NCBI RefSeq assembly: GCF_006874585.1
Contig: NZ_CP029761.1
Span: 1,313,001 to 1,377,000 of the forward strand
Length of the DNA: 64,000 nucleotides
From: Sphingomonas sp. IC081
Lineage (GTDB): Bacteria > Pseudomonadota > Alphaproteobacteria > Sphingomonadales > Sphingomonadaceae
Direction: 5' to 3'
The notes under the pieces were generated by a model, which saw nothing but the letters and a program-made list of their open reading frames with translations, had not been told where the DNA came from and did no database searches. The position numbers and the translations under genes are program-made. Below, in pieces: positions 22,001-36,281 of the stretch; the first letter of the stretch is position 1, and every line of letters begins with the position of its first letter.

Positions 22001-23713
22001 GTGAAATCGGCGAAATTGCTTGTCCTTGCGCTGCTGATCGGGGTGGTCCTCGCCATCCTCGGCACGACGCCGCCGCGCCCGCTCGCAGCCGATACGGCCG
22101 GGGAAGACTTCTCGGCAGGCCGCGCCATGATCGAGGTCGCGCGGATCGCGCGGGCTCCGCATCCGAGCGGTTCGGCCGAGCATGCGGCCTTGCGTGGATA
22201 TCTGATGGATCGGCTCGGTGCCCTCGGCCTGGTCGTGCATACGCAGGAAGCACTGTTCCCGGACGATGCGCGGGAAAAGCTGAACCATCGCGGCGGGGAG
22301 AACCGCGCGCAGATCCCGTTGGTCAACATCGTTGCGGTGCTGCCGGGGCGGGATCGCACTTTGCCCGCCGTGGCGCTGATGGCGCATTACGACAGCGTCT
22401 GGGGCTCGCCTGCCGCTGCCGACGACGGCGCGGGCGTGGCTTCGATCCTCGAGACGATGCGTGCGCTGTCCGGCCAGCGCGATCGTCGCCGTGACGTGAT
22501 CGTCATCCTGACGGACGGCGAGGAAGCGGGGCTCAACGGAGCAGAATTGTTCTTTGGGCAAGCGCCCGAGGCAAGCCGGATCGGCGCGCTGATCAATCTT
22601 GAAACCCGTGGAGGCGGCGGCAAGGCGAACCTGTTCCAGACTTCCGCGATGAACGGCGACGCGGCGCGGCTCTGGGCAGCCACCGCGCCGCATCCGGCGG
22701 GCACCTCGCTGGCGACGTTCATCTATAGCGTCCTGCCCAACGACGCGGACCTCACCGTCGCGCTGCCGCACGGCTATGCGGCGTGGAACTTTGCCTTCAT
22801 CGGTAGGCCCGGGCTCTACCACTCCCCGCTGGCGACGCCGGCCAATCTCGATCAGGGGGCGCTCCAGCAGATGGGCGAGCAGACGCTGGGGCTGGCGCGG
22901 GCCATGGTGGAGGCGCCCGAACTGCCGGGGCGGTCGCCGGATATCGTGTTCTTCGACGTGTTCGGGCTGTTTGCGGTGCACTATGCCGCATGGTGGGGCT
23001 GGGTGATGCTGGCCGTGGGATTTGCCGGATACGGTATCCTTTCGCTGCGGCGGTTCGATGGCCGGGCGCTGGTCGGCGGAATGGTCCGCATGCTTGCTCT
23101 GGTCGCGGTGACGGCGGGCTTGCTCTATCTGCTCAACTTGCTGTCGGGCGCCGATGGTCCGGTGAACTATTACGACCGTCTCGCCGCGATCCCCAGGCTT
23201 CAAGGCATGGCGCTGTGTGCGAGCGTGGCCGTTGCAATTCTGCTGGTGGGGCGAAAGCCGGACGGCGAGGCGGGGGAGGCAGGGCTGGTGCTGCCTGTAT
23301 TGCTGGGCGGCGCTGTGTTTCAGGCCTTTGCGCCGGCGGCGGCCTATGTCCTGACCGTGCCGCTGCTGCTGGGCGGCGTTGCGGCGCTGGTGCGCGCCTC
23401 GGGGCACGACGGTCTGGCGCGGGCGGTCGCGGTGGTCGTGGCCGGCGTGGTGACGGGTTATGCGCTCATGCTCGGCTATGCGCTCATGCAGGCGGTTGGC
23501 CCCACCATGCCGATGGTGGCCGTGCTGCCGCTGATGGCCGGCGTTTGCGTGCTGATACCGCTGCGACCTGCATTGTCCTTGGTGCCCGGGCGTGTGGTGG
23601 CCGTGCTGCTGCTGGCAGGAGCCCTCGCCGTTTCGCTGTGGGTGCGACTGGATGCCCCGGCGCCCAGTATCGCCGCCTATTCGGACAGTGCCAAGAACCG
23701 CGGCAGGACCTGA
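22001..23713 (+). CDS. M28-family zinc peptidase with multi-span membrane domain
   Basis: From GTG 22001 the product has 570 residues. A hydrophobic N-terminal segment (about 4-21) anchors it. The M28 aminopeptidase domain follows, with metal ligands in HYDS (His129, Asp131) and DDGAG (Asp141), general base and ligand in TDGEEAG (Glu174, Glu175), INLET (Glu201) and YHSPLAT. The C-terminal 250 residues hold about eight hydrophobic segments. The active site should face the periplasm, as in the eukaryotic Fxna/ERMP1 layout. GTG 22001 is preferred because AAGGGG lies six bases upstream; ATG 21986 is the alternative and lacks a ribosome site. It stands alone. Confidence 0.85.
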   Translation: MKSAKLLVLALLIGVVLAILGTTPPRPLAADTAGEDFSAGRAMIEVARIARAPHPSGSAEHAALRGYLMDRLGALGLVVHTQEALFPDDAREKLNHRGGENRAQIPLVNIVAVLPGRDRTLPAVALMAHYDSVWGSPAAADDGAGVASILETMRALSGQRDRRRDVIVILTDGEEAGLNGAELFFGQAPEASRIGALINLETRGGGGKANLFQTSAMNGDAARLWAATAPHPAGTSLATFIYSVLPNDADLTVALPHGYAAWNFAFIGRPGLYHSPLATPANLDQGALQQMGEQTLGLARAMVEAPELPGRSPDIVFFDVFGLFAVHYAAWWGWVMLAVGFAGYGILSLRRFDGRALVGGMVRMLALVAVTAGLLYLLNLLSGADGPVNYYDRLAAIPRLQGMALCASVAVAILLVGRKPDGEAGEAGLVLPVLLGGAVFQAFAPAAAYVLTVPLLLGGVAALVRASGHDGLARAVAVVVAGVVTGYALMLGYALMQAVGPTMPMVAVLPLMAGVCVLIPLRPALSLVPGRVVAVLLLAGALAVSLWVRLDAPAPSIAAYSDSAKNRGRT

Positions 23714-23716
23714 GCG

Positions 23717-24151
23717 CTACTCGAAGAACTCGGGCGATGGCTCGCGCAGATTCCGTGCGCCGCGCATGCCTTGTTGCACGAGTTTGCAGACCACGAGTGC
23801 CAGCGTCCCGATCGGGATAACGGCGAAAACGCCGATGGCACCAACGGGCAGCGCGAGGTAGGCGGTAGCAAGAACCGTTGCCAGCAGGGTGGCAAGCATC
23901 AGGTAGCCGGTGTGTTCCCCCTTGTACGCTGCAAAGCGCGCAGCACAGGCAAACGAACCGACGGGGATCCATGCGATGAGAACGAGTAGCGCCATTGGCA
24001 GAGAAAGCCACACCTGAAGGCCTGCGATGCGAACCATCCACAGCAGTTCCAGGATTACAAACGAAGCAAACGTGACGCAGGCGGCGGCGGCACAACGGAG
24101 TGCTTCACGCGCGCCTGCTTCGCTGACGATGTCGGTATCTCCGAAGGCCAT
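23717..24151 (-). CDS. Four-span membrane protein of unknown function
   Basis: The 144-residue protein has four hydrophobic segments (about 19-40, 47-71, 80-100, 104-126), an acidic N-terminus and a C-terminal tail ending SPEFFE. I recognise no family. Its stop lies three bases from the end of the convergent M28 peptidase gene. It lies downstream of rpoD but beyond the rpoD terminator, so it likely has its own promoter in the 24152-24190 gap or is read at low level through the terminator. Confidence 0.65.
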   Translation of the reverse strand: MAFGDTDIVSEAGAREALRCAAAACVTFASFVILELLWMVRIAGLQVWLSLPMALLVLIAWIPVGSFACAARFAAYKGEHTGYLMLATLLATVLATAYLALPVGAIGVFAVIPIGTLALVVCKLVQQGMRGARNLREPSPEFFE

Positions 24152-24190
24152 GGGTCTTGTCTTTTTCCAGCCTGAGGGGTGAGGGGGCTA

Positions 24191-24215
24191 AAAAAGAACC
24201 CCGCCGAAGCGGGGT
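24191..24215 (-). terminator. Intrinsic terminator of rpoD
   Basis: On the minus strand ACCCCGC, the stable tetraloop TTCG and GCGGGGT (24198-24215) are followed by TCTTTTTTA. It lies about 20 bases after the rpoD stop. Confidence 0.93.
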
Positions 24216-24236
24216 CCTTTCATCTTCAGGCAGCCG

Positions 24237-26258
<2,022 letters not shown>

Positions 26259-26298
26259 TCTTCGCCGTTATCCCCGTGCATCCGAACTGATTATACAA

Positions 26299-28191
26299 TC
26301 AGGACGAAGCCGCCTGTCTTGTCGCCATTTGCCTGAGGCGACTGTCAAATTCCAGCTTTCTCTTGAGGAGGCGTTGCTGCTCGGCAAAAGCATCGTCGGA
26401 CAGTTCGTTTTCGAACCGCGCCGTTGCCTGTGCCAATGCCGCCTCCAGAACCGGACGTTCCACCAAGAGATCGACCGCCTGCACAAGATCCTCTGCCGCC
26501 TGATCCGCGCCGGTATCGGGATTCAGGAACCCGAAGCGCAATCCTGAGTATTCGGCGGTGCCGGGGATCTCCAGACCACTGTCGGCCAATATGGAGGCAA
26601 GCGCTGCGCTTTCAAGCGGTTCGTGCATGTGGCAGCAATCAAGCAGCAAGGAAAAGCGGGGGTCGAGCCCCGGGGTGCGGGCCAGGGCTTCCGCGTGACG
26701 GATGATCTGGTCGGGCCAGCGGATGAGCCCGGCCAGAACGGCGGCCGAAAGGGCGTCGCGCGCGCCGCCCGCGATCGCCTTGCGCAGGCGTTCGAGTGAT
26801 TCGGGATCCGATTCGGGGATCGGGCTCCAGCGGCCTTTCTGGAAATTGCCCCGGCCCCCGCCGCGCGGCGGATTGGGCTTGAACGCTCCGCCCTGACCGC
26901 CGCCCTGCTGCCAGCGGCTTTCGCGCTTGGGGAAGGCGAATTCGGAATAGCGGTCCTGCAACTCGCGCCGATAGAGGCTGGCGATGTCCGGGTGCTGGAT
27001 CGCATCGACATGGGCCATCAGTCGCGCCTTGAGACCGGCCTTGTCTTCGGGCGTGGTGAGCGGCTGGGCATCGCGTTCCACGTCCCAGAGCACTTCGATC
27101 AGGCTCTTGGCGGCGCCCAGCACGTCTTCCATCGCCCGTGCGCCCCTGGCCTTGATAAGGTCGTCGGGGTCAAGCCCTTCAGGCAGGCGGACGATCCGCA
27201 GGGAATGGGCAGGGCGCAGCAGGGGCAGGGCGCGGGTTACCGCGCGCATCGCCGCGCGCTGGCCGGCGGCGTCTCCGTCGAAACACAGGATCGGCATCTC
27301 GACGTGGCGCCAGAGCATCTCGATCTGCTGCTCGGTCAGCGCGGTGCCGAGCGGCGCGACGCATTCGCCAATGCCCGCCGCCGCCATCGCGACCACATCC
27401 ATGTAGCCCTCGACCACGACCATCCGGCCAGACTGGCGCGCGGCAGGCGCGGCGCGGTGCAGATTGTAGAGCGTGCGGCCCTTGTCGAAGAGGGGGGTGT
27501 CGGGAGAGTTCAGATACTTGGGCGCATCCGTCTTCTCCTTGGTGAGAATACGGCCGCCGAAAGCGATGACCCGGCCGCGTGCATCCTCGATCGGCAGCAT
27601 CAGGCGGCCGCGGAAGCGGTCGTAGGGATCGCGGCCTTCGACTTCGATCCTGAGGCCCGCCTCGATCAGCATGGCCTCGGGAAACTTGCCGAGCGCTTCC
27701 TTCATCGCCTGGCGGCCTTCCGGAGCGTAGCCGAAGCCGAATCGCTGGAGGGTGTGGGCGTCGAACCCGCGGGTCGCGAGGTAGGCGCGCGCCGATTCGC
27801 CGCCGGGGGCGGAAAGGTTCTGCACGAACCAGCCCTGCGCGGCGGCCATCACGTCATGAAGCGTGTCGCGCTTTTCGGCCGCCTTGGCCGCGCGCGGATC
27901 GGGGGCAGGGACGTCCATCCCCGCTTCGGCCGCCAATTCCTTGACCGCGTCCATGAAGGACAGGCCCTGGTGATCGGTCATCCAGCGGATCGCATCTCCA
28001 TGTGCGCCGCAGCCAAAGCAGTGATAGAAGCCCTTTTCATCGTTGACGGTGAAGCTTGGAGACTTCTCGTTGTGGAACGGGCAGCAGGCCTTGAACTCGC
28101 GCCCCGCCTTGGTGAGGCGGGTCGAGCGACCGATCAGCGCGGACAGCGTGATCCGCGTGCGAAGCTGGTCGAGCCATTGAGGGGTAAGCAC
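26299..28191 (-). CDS. dnaG: DNA primase
   Basis: DnaG makes RNA primers for replication. The 630-residue protein has the CHC2 zinc domain at the N-terminus (CCPFHNEKSPSF and YHCFGCGAHGD), the DnaG catalytic core with MLPIEDARGRVIAFGGRIL, the TOPRIM motif VVVEGYMDVVAM with a following CFDGDAAGQRAA, and a C-terminal helicase-binding domain. The start is GTG at 28191 (MLTPQWLDQL), with CAGGA just upstream. It lies between yqeY (27 bases) and rpoD (40 bases). Confidence 0.96.
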   Translation of the reverse strand: MLTPQWLDQLRTRITLSALIGRSTRLTKAGREFKACCPFHNEKSPSFTVNDEKGFYHCFGCGAHGDAIRWMTDHQGLSFMDAVKELAAEAGMDVPAPDPRAAKAAEKRDTLHDVMAAAQGWFVQNLSAPGGESARAYLATRGFDAHTLQRFGFGYAPEGRQAMKEALGKFPEAMLIEAGLRIEVEGRDPYDRFRGRLMLPIEDARGRVIAFGGRILTKEKTDAPKYLNSPDTPLFDKGRTLYNLHRAAPAARQSGRMVVVEGYMDVVAMAAAGIGECVAPLGTALTEQQIEMLWRHVEMPILCFDGDAAGQRAAMRAVTRALPLLRPAHSLRIVRLPEGLDPDDLIKARGARAMEDVLGAAKSLIEVLWDVERDAQPLTTPEDKAGLKARLMAHVDAIQHPDIASLYRRELQDRYSEFAFPKRESRWQQGGGQGGAFKPNPPRGGGRGNFQKGRWSPIPESDPESLERLRKAIAGGARDALSAAVLAGLIRWPDQIIRHAEALARTPGLDPRFSLLLDCCHMHEPLESAALASILADSGLEIPGTAEYSGLRFGFLNPDTGADQAAEDLVQAVDLLVERPVLEAALAQATARFENELSDDAFAEQQRLLKRKLEFDSRLRQMATRQAASS

Positions 28192-28218
28192 GGTCCTGCC
28201 GCCCTATCGCGTGTCAGG

Positions 28219-28671
28219 TCAGGCCAGCGCCGCCTTCACCCAGCCCGAAGCCTTGCCCATGTCGAGCTGGGTGCCGTGGCGTGCCTTCAGCGCGGCGACG
28301 ACCTTGCCCATGTCCTTCATGCTCTCGGCGCCGACTTCGGCCTTGATCGCCTCGATCAGGGCCTTGGTTTCTTCCTCGGAGAGCTGGGCGGGAAGGAAAG
28401 TCTCGATCACCTCCAGTTCGGCCTTCTCCTCGGCGGCCTTTTCGGGACGGCCACCTTCCTCGAAGAGCTGGATCGATTCGCGGCGCTGCTTCACCATCTT
28501 CTGGAGCACGTCGATCACCATGGCATCGTCGTCGGGAAGAGAATCGGCGGTGCGCAGTTCGATGTCGCGGTCCTTGATCTTGGCAAGGATGAGGCGAACC
28601 GCGGCGAGGCGCGGCTTGTCGCCCGCCTTCATCGCGGTGATCTGGGCGGCCTTGATCGAATCACGAAGCAT
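28219..28671 (-). CDS. yqeY: GatB/YqeY domain protein
   Basis: The 150-residue protein belongs to the YqeY family, homologous to the tRNA-binding tail of GatB. It opens MLRDSIKAAQITAMKAGDKP and contains VLQKMVKQRRESIQLFEEGGR and LPAQLSEEETKALI. Its cellular role is not established. It is the first gene of yqeY-dnaG-rpoD, an order seen in many bacteria. AGGA precedes the ATG, and the promoter lies in the 163-base gap to divergent carA. Confidence 0.93.
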   Translation of the reverse strand: MLRDSIKAAQITAMKAGDKPRLAAVRLILAKIKDRDIELRTADSLPDDDAMVIDVLQKMVKQRRESIQLFEEGGRPEKAAEEKAELEVIETFLPAQLSEEETKALIEAIKAEVGAESMKDMGKVVAALKARHGTQLDMGKASGWVKAALA

Positions 28672-28755
28672 TGTTTTCCTGCTGTTCTGCTGGTTCTGGA
28701 AAAGGGTGATGGCGCAAAACTAGCAAGCCGCGCGCCAAATTGCACCTCTCGCGCC

Positions 28756-28784
28756 TTGACGCGGTGCACAACCCTGTCTAGCGG
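28756..28784 (+). promoter_or_regulatory. Candidate promoter of carA
   Basis: TTGACG (28756-28761) and TAGCGG (28779-28784) are separated by 17 bases and lie about 50 bases before the carA start. The GTGCAC palindrome in the spacer could be a regulator contact. The -10 match is weak. Confidence 0.35.
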
Positions 28785-28834
28785 GCGGGCCTTAGCACAC
28801 ATAGTCAGAAACGCCGAAAACGGAGCGACCCACC

Positions 28835-30001
28835 ATGGCCGACGCCGCATATACGCTTGCGCCCAAACCTGAAGGGGCGACAGGCGTTCTCGTCCTGAGC
28901 GATGGACACGTGGTCTGGGGCCGCGGCTTTGGAGCCGTTGGCGAAGCAGTCGGTGAAGTCTGCTTCAACACCGCGATGACCGGGTATCAGGAAGTGATGA
29001 CTGACCCGTCCTACGCGGGCCAGATCGTCACGTTCACTTTCCCCCACATCGGCAATGTCGGTGTCAACGACGAGGATCTCGAATCCCGGGTCGATGGCGC
29101 CGTTGGCTGCGTTGTCCGCGAGGACGTGACGCTGCCCTCGAACTTCCGCTCTGCCGGTGAGTTCGGCGATTGGCTCGCCGCCAAGGGCAAGGTCGGTCTC
29201 GCCGGGGTCGATACCCGCGCGCTGACCCGCCGCATCCGCCTGCAGGGCGCGCCCAACGCGGTGATCGCCCATAATCCGGCGGGCGAGTTCGACATTCCCG
29301 CGCTCATCAAGCGTGCGCAGGAATGGCCGGGCCTCGAAGGCATGGACCTTGCCAAGATCGTCAGCCGCGAGATCCAGGAGGGCTGGGAAGGTTCGACCTG
29401 GGAACTCGGCCAGGGCTTCGGCGCGACCGAGGGTGATGCTCTGCCGCATGTCGTCGCCATCGACTACGGCGCCAAGGACAACATCTTCCGCAACCTGGTG
29501 AAGGCCGGGGCCCGCGTGACGGTGGTTCCCGCCGAAACCTCGCTCGAGGCCATCCTCGCGCTGGAGCCGGCGGGCGTGTTCCTCTCGAACGGCCCGGGCG
29601 ACCCTGCCGCGACCGGCGAATATGCCGTGCCCGTCATCAAGTCGCTGCTTGACCGCGACGTGCCGGTCTTCGGTATCTGCCTCGGTCACCAGATGCTCGG
29701 CCTTGCGGCCGGCGCCAGGACCTCGAAGATGCACCAGGGGCATCGCGGCGCCAACCACCCGGTGAAGCGCCTGACCGACGGCGTTGTCGAGATCACCTCG
29801 ATGAACCATGGCTTCGCGGTCGACAACCAGTCGCTGCCCGAAAACGTCGAGGAGACCCACGTCTCGCTGTTCGACGGTTCGAACTGCGGCATCGCGATCA
29901 AGGGCAAGAAGGCGTTCGGCGTGCAGTATCACCCGGAAGCCAGCCCCGGTCCGCAGGACAGCTTCTATCTCTTCGAGAAGTTCGTGGGGATGCTGGCCTG
30001 A
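28835..30001 (+). CDS. carA: Carbamoyl-phosphate synthase small subunit
   Basis: CarA is the glutaminase subunit that supplies ammonia to CarB for carbamoyl phosphate, used in pyrimidine and arginine synthesis. The 388-residue protein has the N-terminal FNTAMTGYQEVMTDPSY, and a class I amidotransferase domain with the nucleophile in FGICLGHQMLG and the His/Glu dyad in VQYHPEASPGP. Motifs and length are normal. carB follows, but separated by an unrelated 125-residue gene. Confidence 0.97.
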   Translation: MADAAYTLAPKPEGATGVLVLSDGHVVWGRGFGAVGEAVGEVCFNTAMTGYQEVMTDPSYAGQIVTFTFPHIGNVGVNDEDLESRVDGAVGCVVREDVTLPSNFRSAGEFGDWLAAKGKVGLAGVDTRALTRRIRLQGAPNAVIAHNPAGEFDIPALIKRAQEWPGLEGMDLAKIVSREIQEGWEGSTWELGQGFGATEGDALPHVVAIDYGAKDNIFRNLVKAGARVTVVPAETSLEAILALEPAGVFLSNGPGDPAATGEYAVPVIKSLLDRDVPVFGICLGHQMLGLAAGARTSKMHQGHRGANHPVKRLTDGVVEITSMNHGFAVDNQSLPENVEETHVSLFDGSNCGIAIKGKKAFGVQYHPEASPGPQDSFYLFEKFVGMLA

Positions 30002-30167
30002 TGGGCGTAACGGGTTGGAACTTGATGGCGGCATTCGTGCCGCGCCCCGCATCGGCGATCATTGCCGGTGCGGACCAGCGAGTTTTCGACCCGGTATCGC
30101 ACTTTGCCTATGCACGGGAAATTCCGGCCTTCGCGCCGGGAACCCGTGTTAAGCAAGGTGCCACGCC

Positions 30168-30545
30168 ATGACCGACCTCATCGACCACATGCTCGCTTAC
30201 TACATTGCCGGACAGGCTGCCGAACTCTCGGTTGCGCCGCGGTTCTACCCTTACGGGGAACTGCAGCTCATTTTCGAGGACAAAGTCTCGGTGGCGGTTC
30301 GCAAGTTCGGCCCCAAGGTGCGCAAGCACGCGAAGGAAGCCGGCAAGGCGTTCATCGACAGGATGCTCGAGGCGGGCGCCTGGTCGACGACGCAGGGCGA
30401 ATATGGCGGCTCGATGCACCAGTTTCAGGCTGACCGGTTCAAGGCGGTGATCCGCATGGAACAGGAAAGCAACCCGATCATTCTCCAAGCCAAAGCCGAA
30501 GGCCCGGATTACTGGGACAAGGCGTTTGGCGAACTGGTGGCCTAG
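30168..30545 (+). CDS. Unknown 125-residue protein between carA and carB
   Basis: The frame opens at ATG 30168 ([20 protein letters not shown]) and codes for a soluble, moderately basic protein with the stretches [23 protein letters not shown] and [18 protein letters not shown]. There is no signal peptide, membrane span or Cys cluster, and I recognise no family. It lies 166 bases after carA and 47 bases before carB, so the three are probably co-transcribed. Codon use is like its neighbours. The name alone says nothing about pyrimidine metabolism. Confidence 0.75.
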   Translation: MTDLIDHMLAYYIAGQAAELSVAPRFYPYGELQLIFEDKVSVAVRKFGPKVRKHAKEAGKAFIDRMLEAGAWSTTQGEYGGSMHQFQADRFKAVIRMEQESNPIILQAKAEGPDYWDKAFGELVA

Positions 30546-30592
30546 GCCGCCAGTCCGACATACAAGACACACAGGACACCCCAGGACAGCCC

Positions 30593-33916
<3,324 letters not shown>

Positions 33917-33951
33917 AATCGATCTAGCCTCCCCACATCGCTGCGGATCGG

Positions 33952-33981
33952 CCCGCCCCCGGAAATTTCCTGAGGGGCGGG
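33952..33981 (+). other. Hairpin between carB and greA
   Basis: CCCGCCCC and GGGGCGGG form an 8-bp GC stem around the perfect palindrome GGAAATTTCC (33961-33970). No T-tract follows, so it is not a clear terminator. It may stabilise the carB 3' end or mark the greA leader. Confidence 0.35.
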
Positions 33982-34044
33982 GCAGGGAACTAGTCGCCTC
34001 CGACTGGTTTCGCGTGCGGGGAGGTTGCAGGAAGGAAGTGTTTG

Positions 34045-34521
34045 ATGGCCAGTATCGAAAAGCTCCCCATGCTCGCCGAAGGGTATGAGAAGCTGACCGC
34101 AGAGATCAAGGCGCTCCGCGAGGAACGCCCGCGGATCGTCGATGCGATCGAGGAAGCGCGCGCGCACGGGGATCTCTCGGAAAATGCCGAGTACCACGCG
34201 GCCAAGGAACGCCAGGGCCAGGTTGAAGCCACGATCGCCGATCTGGAAGACAAGATCAGTCGTGCCCAGATCGTGGACCCGGCCACGCTGACCAGCGAGA
34301 AGATCATCTTCGGTGCTACCGTGACCTTGCTCGACGATGACGACAAGCCGGTGAAGTACCAGATCGTCGGTCCTTACGAGGCCGATGCCAAGGTTGGGCG
34401 GATCAGCTACAACTCGCCGCTGGGCAAGGCGCTGATCGGTCGCCGGATCGAGGACGAGGTCGAAGTGACCGTGCCCTCGGGCGACAAGTTCTACCTGGTG
34501 CAGAAGATCGAGTTCATCTGA
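34045..34521 (+). CDS. greA: Transcription elongation factor GreA
   Basis: GreA rescues backtracked RNA polymerase by stimulating transcript cleavage. The 158-residue protein has the N-terminal coiled coil with [18 protein letters not shown] and the acidic tip [20 protein letters not shown], then the FKBP-like C-terminal domain with [17 protein letters not shown] use ATG 34045, with GGAAGG upstream, rather than the TTG directly before it. carB ends 128 bases upstream; the strong terminator at 34548-34574 follows. Confidence 0.96.
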   Translation: MASIEKLPMLAEGYEKLTAEIKALREERPRIVDAIEEARAHGDLSENAEYHAAKERQGQVEATIADLEDKISRAQIVDPATLTSEKIIFGATVTLLDDDDKPVKYQIVGPYEADAKVGRISYNSPLGKALIGRRIEDEVEVTVPSGDKFYLVQKIEFI

Positions 34522-34547
34522 TCTCGTCCGGCTGCGGCAGGCAAAAG

Positions 34548-34574
34548 AAAAGGCCGGCGAAAGCCGGCCTTTTT
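34548..34574 (+). terminator. Intrinsic terminator of greA
   Basis: AAAAGGCCGGC, tetraloop GAAA and GCCGGCCTTTT form a perfect 11-bp stem ending in a T-tract. It lies 26 bases after the greA stop and may also act on the convergent DUF4170 gene. Confidence 0.93.
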
Positions 34575-34621
34575 CGTATCCGCTTGCCAGTTGGAAGCGG
34601 GGAGCCTTGTCAGGCTAAGGC

Positions 34622-34843
34622 TCAGGCTTCCGGCTGGTCCGGCTGGAGCAGGCGGTGAAGGTGCACGATGACGTACTTCATTTCGGCATCGTCGACGGTG
34701 CGCTGCGCAGCCGAGCGCCATGCGTCTTCGGCCGCGGCATAGTCGGGGTAGACGCCGACGAGATCGAGTTCGTTCAGATCGGCGAATTCGAGCGTGCGCG
34801 GGTCCTTGACCCGGCCACCCATCACGAGGTGAAGTTTCTGCAT
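34622..34843 (-). CDS. DUF4170 family small protein
   Basis: The 73-residue protein beginning MQKLHLVMGGRVKDP has the pattern of DUF4170: a GGRVKDP strand, LVGVYPDYAAAEDAWRSAAQ and VDDAEMKYVIVHLHRLL. The family is found in alphaproteobacteria and has no assigned role. I start at ATG 34843 since the family begins there; the extension to 34885 has no ribosome site. It is convergent with greA. It lies 128 bases downstream of the envelope cluster on the same strand. Confidence 0.85.
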   Translation of the reverse strand: MQKLHLVMGGRVKDPRTLEFADLNELDLVGVYPDYAAAEDAWRSAAQRTVDDAEMKYVIVHLHRLLQPDQPEA

Positions 34844-34970
34844 GGAGAGGGATCGCTTTCCTGTGGGAGAGACGAAGGTCCCCATAGGTCGTGGCGATCA
34901 GCAGGGCAAGAGCCGATCGCGCCTGCGATGCGGCTCTTTAATGCTCCTGTAAATCATTATCGATAATTTA

Positions 34971-35546
34971 TCAACGACTGATGCGCTGCGCGAAATCCTG
35001 AATGCGCCGAGCGAAACGTTGCGACGATTCCGACGCGGTTTCCGCAGCTTCATGACCGAATTTTCCAGCCTTTTCGGCCGTGCTACCGGCCTTTTCGGCC
35101 GCTGCCTTGCCCAGCGCTCCAGCTGCGGCGAGGGCGGCCAACCCGAATCGCTCGAGTCGCTCCGCGGCGGCGCCGCCGGCCTTCTCGGCGCGGTCGGCAA
35201 GGTGGCCGGCCTCGCGCCTGGCGCCGATGCCAAGATCATGGGCCTTGTCAGAGGCGTTACGTCCCAGCAACGCTGCCGCGCCGCCTGCCGCTTCGGCCAA
35301 TGCGACCGAGCGGTTCAACGCCTTGCCGGCAACGCCGCGCGTCAGGCGCCTGGGGAGCAGCGCGCTGACAAGCGCCCCTGCCGCAAGCCCGCCTGCCACG
35401 ACCAGTACGGGATGCTCCTTGGCAAATGCGATGATCTTGCGGGAAGGGCGCTCGTCCTGCGCCGGCTTTGCCCTGATCGGCACCACCGCGCCGAGATTGG
35501 CCTCGGTTGCCGACTGAGCTGGCGTTTTCGGTTCAGCTTCGCTCAC
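34971..35546 (-). CDS. Membrane-anchored helical protein (envelope cluster, gene 4)
   Basis: The 191-residue product starts at GTG 35546, seven bases after AAGGAG. The N-terminal 35 residues are Pro/Glu-rich, a single span lies at about 46-64 behind the motif AKEHP, and the rest is an Ala/Glu/Arg-rich helix (about 80-185) with heptad-like AEKAGGAAAERLERFG patterns. It overlaps the preceding gene by 14 bases. The layout suggests an anchored helical stalk. No family is certain; it recalls YtxH/DUF883-type proteins. Confidence 0.7.
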   Translation of the reverse strand: MSEAEPKTPAQSATEANLGAVVPIRAKPAQDERPSRKIIAFAKEHPVLVVAGGLAAGALVSALLPRRLTRGVAGKALNRSVALAEAAGGAAALLGRNASDKAHDLGIGARREAGHLADRAEKAGGAAAERLERFGLAALAAAGALGKAAAEKAGSTAEKAGKFGHEAAETASESSQRFARRIQDFAQRISR

Positions 35547-35877
35547 CGTCGAACTCCTTTTTACTGTCGTTACCGTGCGATCCTTCACCGTGCAGTCGGC
35601 CCAACACGTCGGAGACCAGCGAAAGGATCGGATTTCGGAAGATCCAAAGCACCAGCGCCGTGAAGGTTCCCCCCACTGCGGCAGGGTGTTCCTCAACCAC
35701 GGTGACGGCTTCATCGAGGACGTCGATGGCCTTTTCGATCGCCTCATCAGCAAGGCGACCGCCGATGCCGCGTTCATCGATATCGGCCTTGATCGCGGCG
35801 TAATGGGCATCGAACGCGACCCTGGCCGCGTCCCTGGTGGCGCGATGCTCGGCGAGGCGATGGGCGAGTGCGGACAT
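35533..35877 (-). CDS. Single-span protein of unknown function (envelope cluster, gene 3)
   Basis: The 114-residue protein has a charged helical N-terminal half (MSALAHRLAEHRATRDAARV), the motif VVEEHPAAVGG leading into one hydrophobic segment (about 66-82), and a charged tail ending EFDGERS. Start and stop codons overlap with both neighbours (TGATG upstream, 14 bases downstream), so it is translationally coupled. The EHP-plus-span pattern is shared with gene 4. Confidence 0.7.
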   Translation of the reverse strand: MSALAHRLAEHRATRDAARVAFDAHYAAIKADIDERGIGGRLADEAIEKAIDVLDEAVTVVEEHPAAVGGTFTALVLWIFRNPILSLVSDVLGRLHGEGSHGNDSKKEFDGERS

Positions 35878-36254
35878 CAGGCGTCTCCCGCCGAAAGAGC
35901 CGTACGCATCCGCCGCATGCGAGCCCGCGCCAGCAGGAGCAGGGCAAGGGCGATGCCGCCGATGATCAAAGTCCCCGCCGCCATCGCCGCCCAGGGCCCC
36001 AGAACGCTGCCAAGCGCGATGACAAAGCCGACCACCAGCGCCATCAGTGCAAAGAACACGAAGACAGCGCCGAGCATGCCGAGCAAGGTGATCGTGCGCA
36101 ATTCGGCACTGACATAGGCGGCGCGCGCTTTCTGGAAGGCCAGTTCGGCCTGGGCCAGTGTACGCGCTTCCTCTGCCAGCAACCGAAGGTCCTGGGCGAA
36201 CGAAAGGTCCTCCTCCTCGGTCTCAAGGCCGAGGGACGGTGCGGGATCGAGCAT
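35877..36254 (-). CDS. Phage-holin-superfamily / YqjE-like membrane protein (gene 2)
   Basis: The 125-residue protein has a helical N-terminus (LSFAQDLRLLAEEARTLAQAE) and two hydrophobic segments (about 53-82 and 86-110), then a basic end ARMRRMRTAL. This is the pattern of the DUF1469/holin-X superfamily that includes E. coli YqjE. Despite the name, no lysis function is implied. Its stop overlaps the start of gene 3 (TGATG). It lies 27 bases after gene 1. Confidence 0.75.
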   Translation of the reverse strand: MLDPAPSLGLETEEEDLSFAQDLRLLAEEARTLAQAELAFQKARAAYVSAELRTITLLGMLGAVFVFFALMALVVGFVIALGSVLGPWAAMAAGTLIIGGIALALLLLARARMRRMRTALSAGDA

Positions 36255-36281
36255 TGTCGCGATCTGTCCCGACCTGCCCGA

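Noticed and set aside
35877..36254. Prophage remnant suggested by the holin-like gene
   Set aside because: No other phage gene is near and the gene lies in an envelope cluster; the holin name comes from a broad membrane superfamily.
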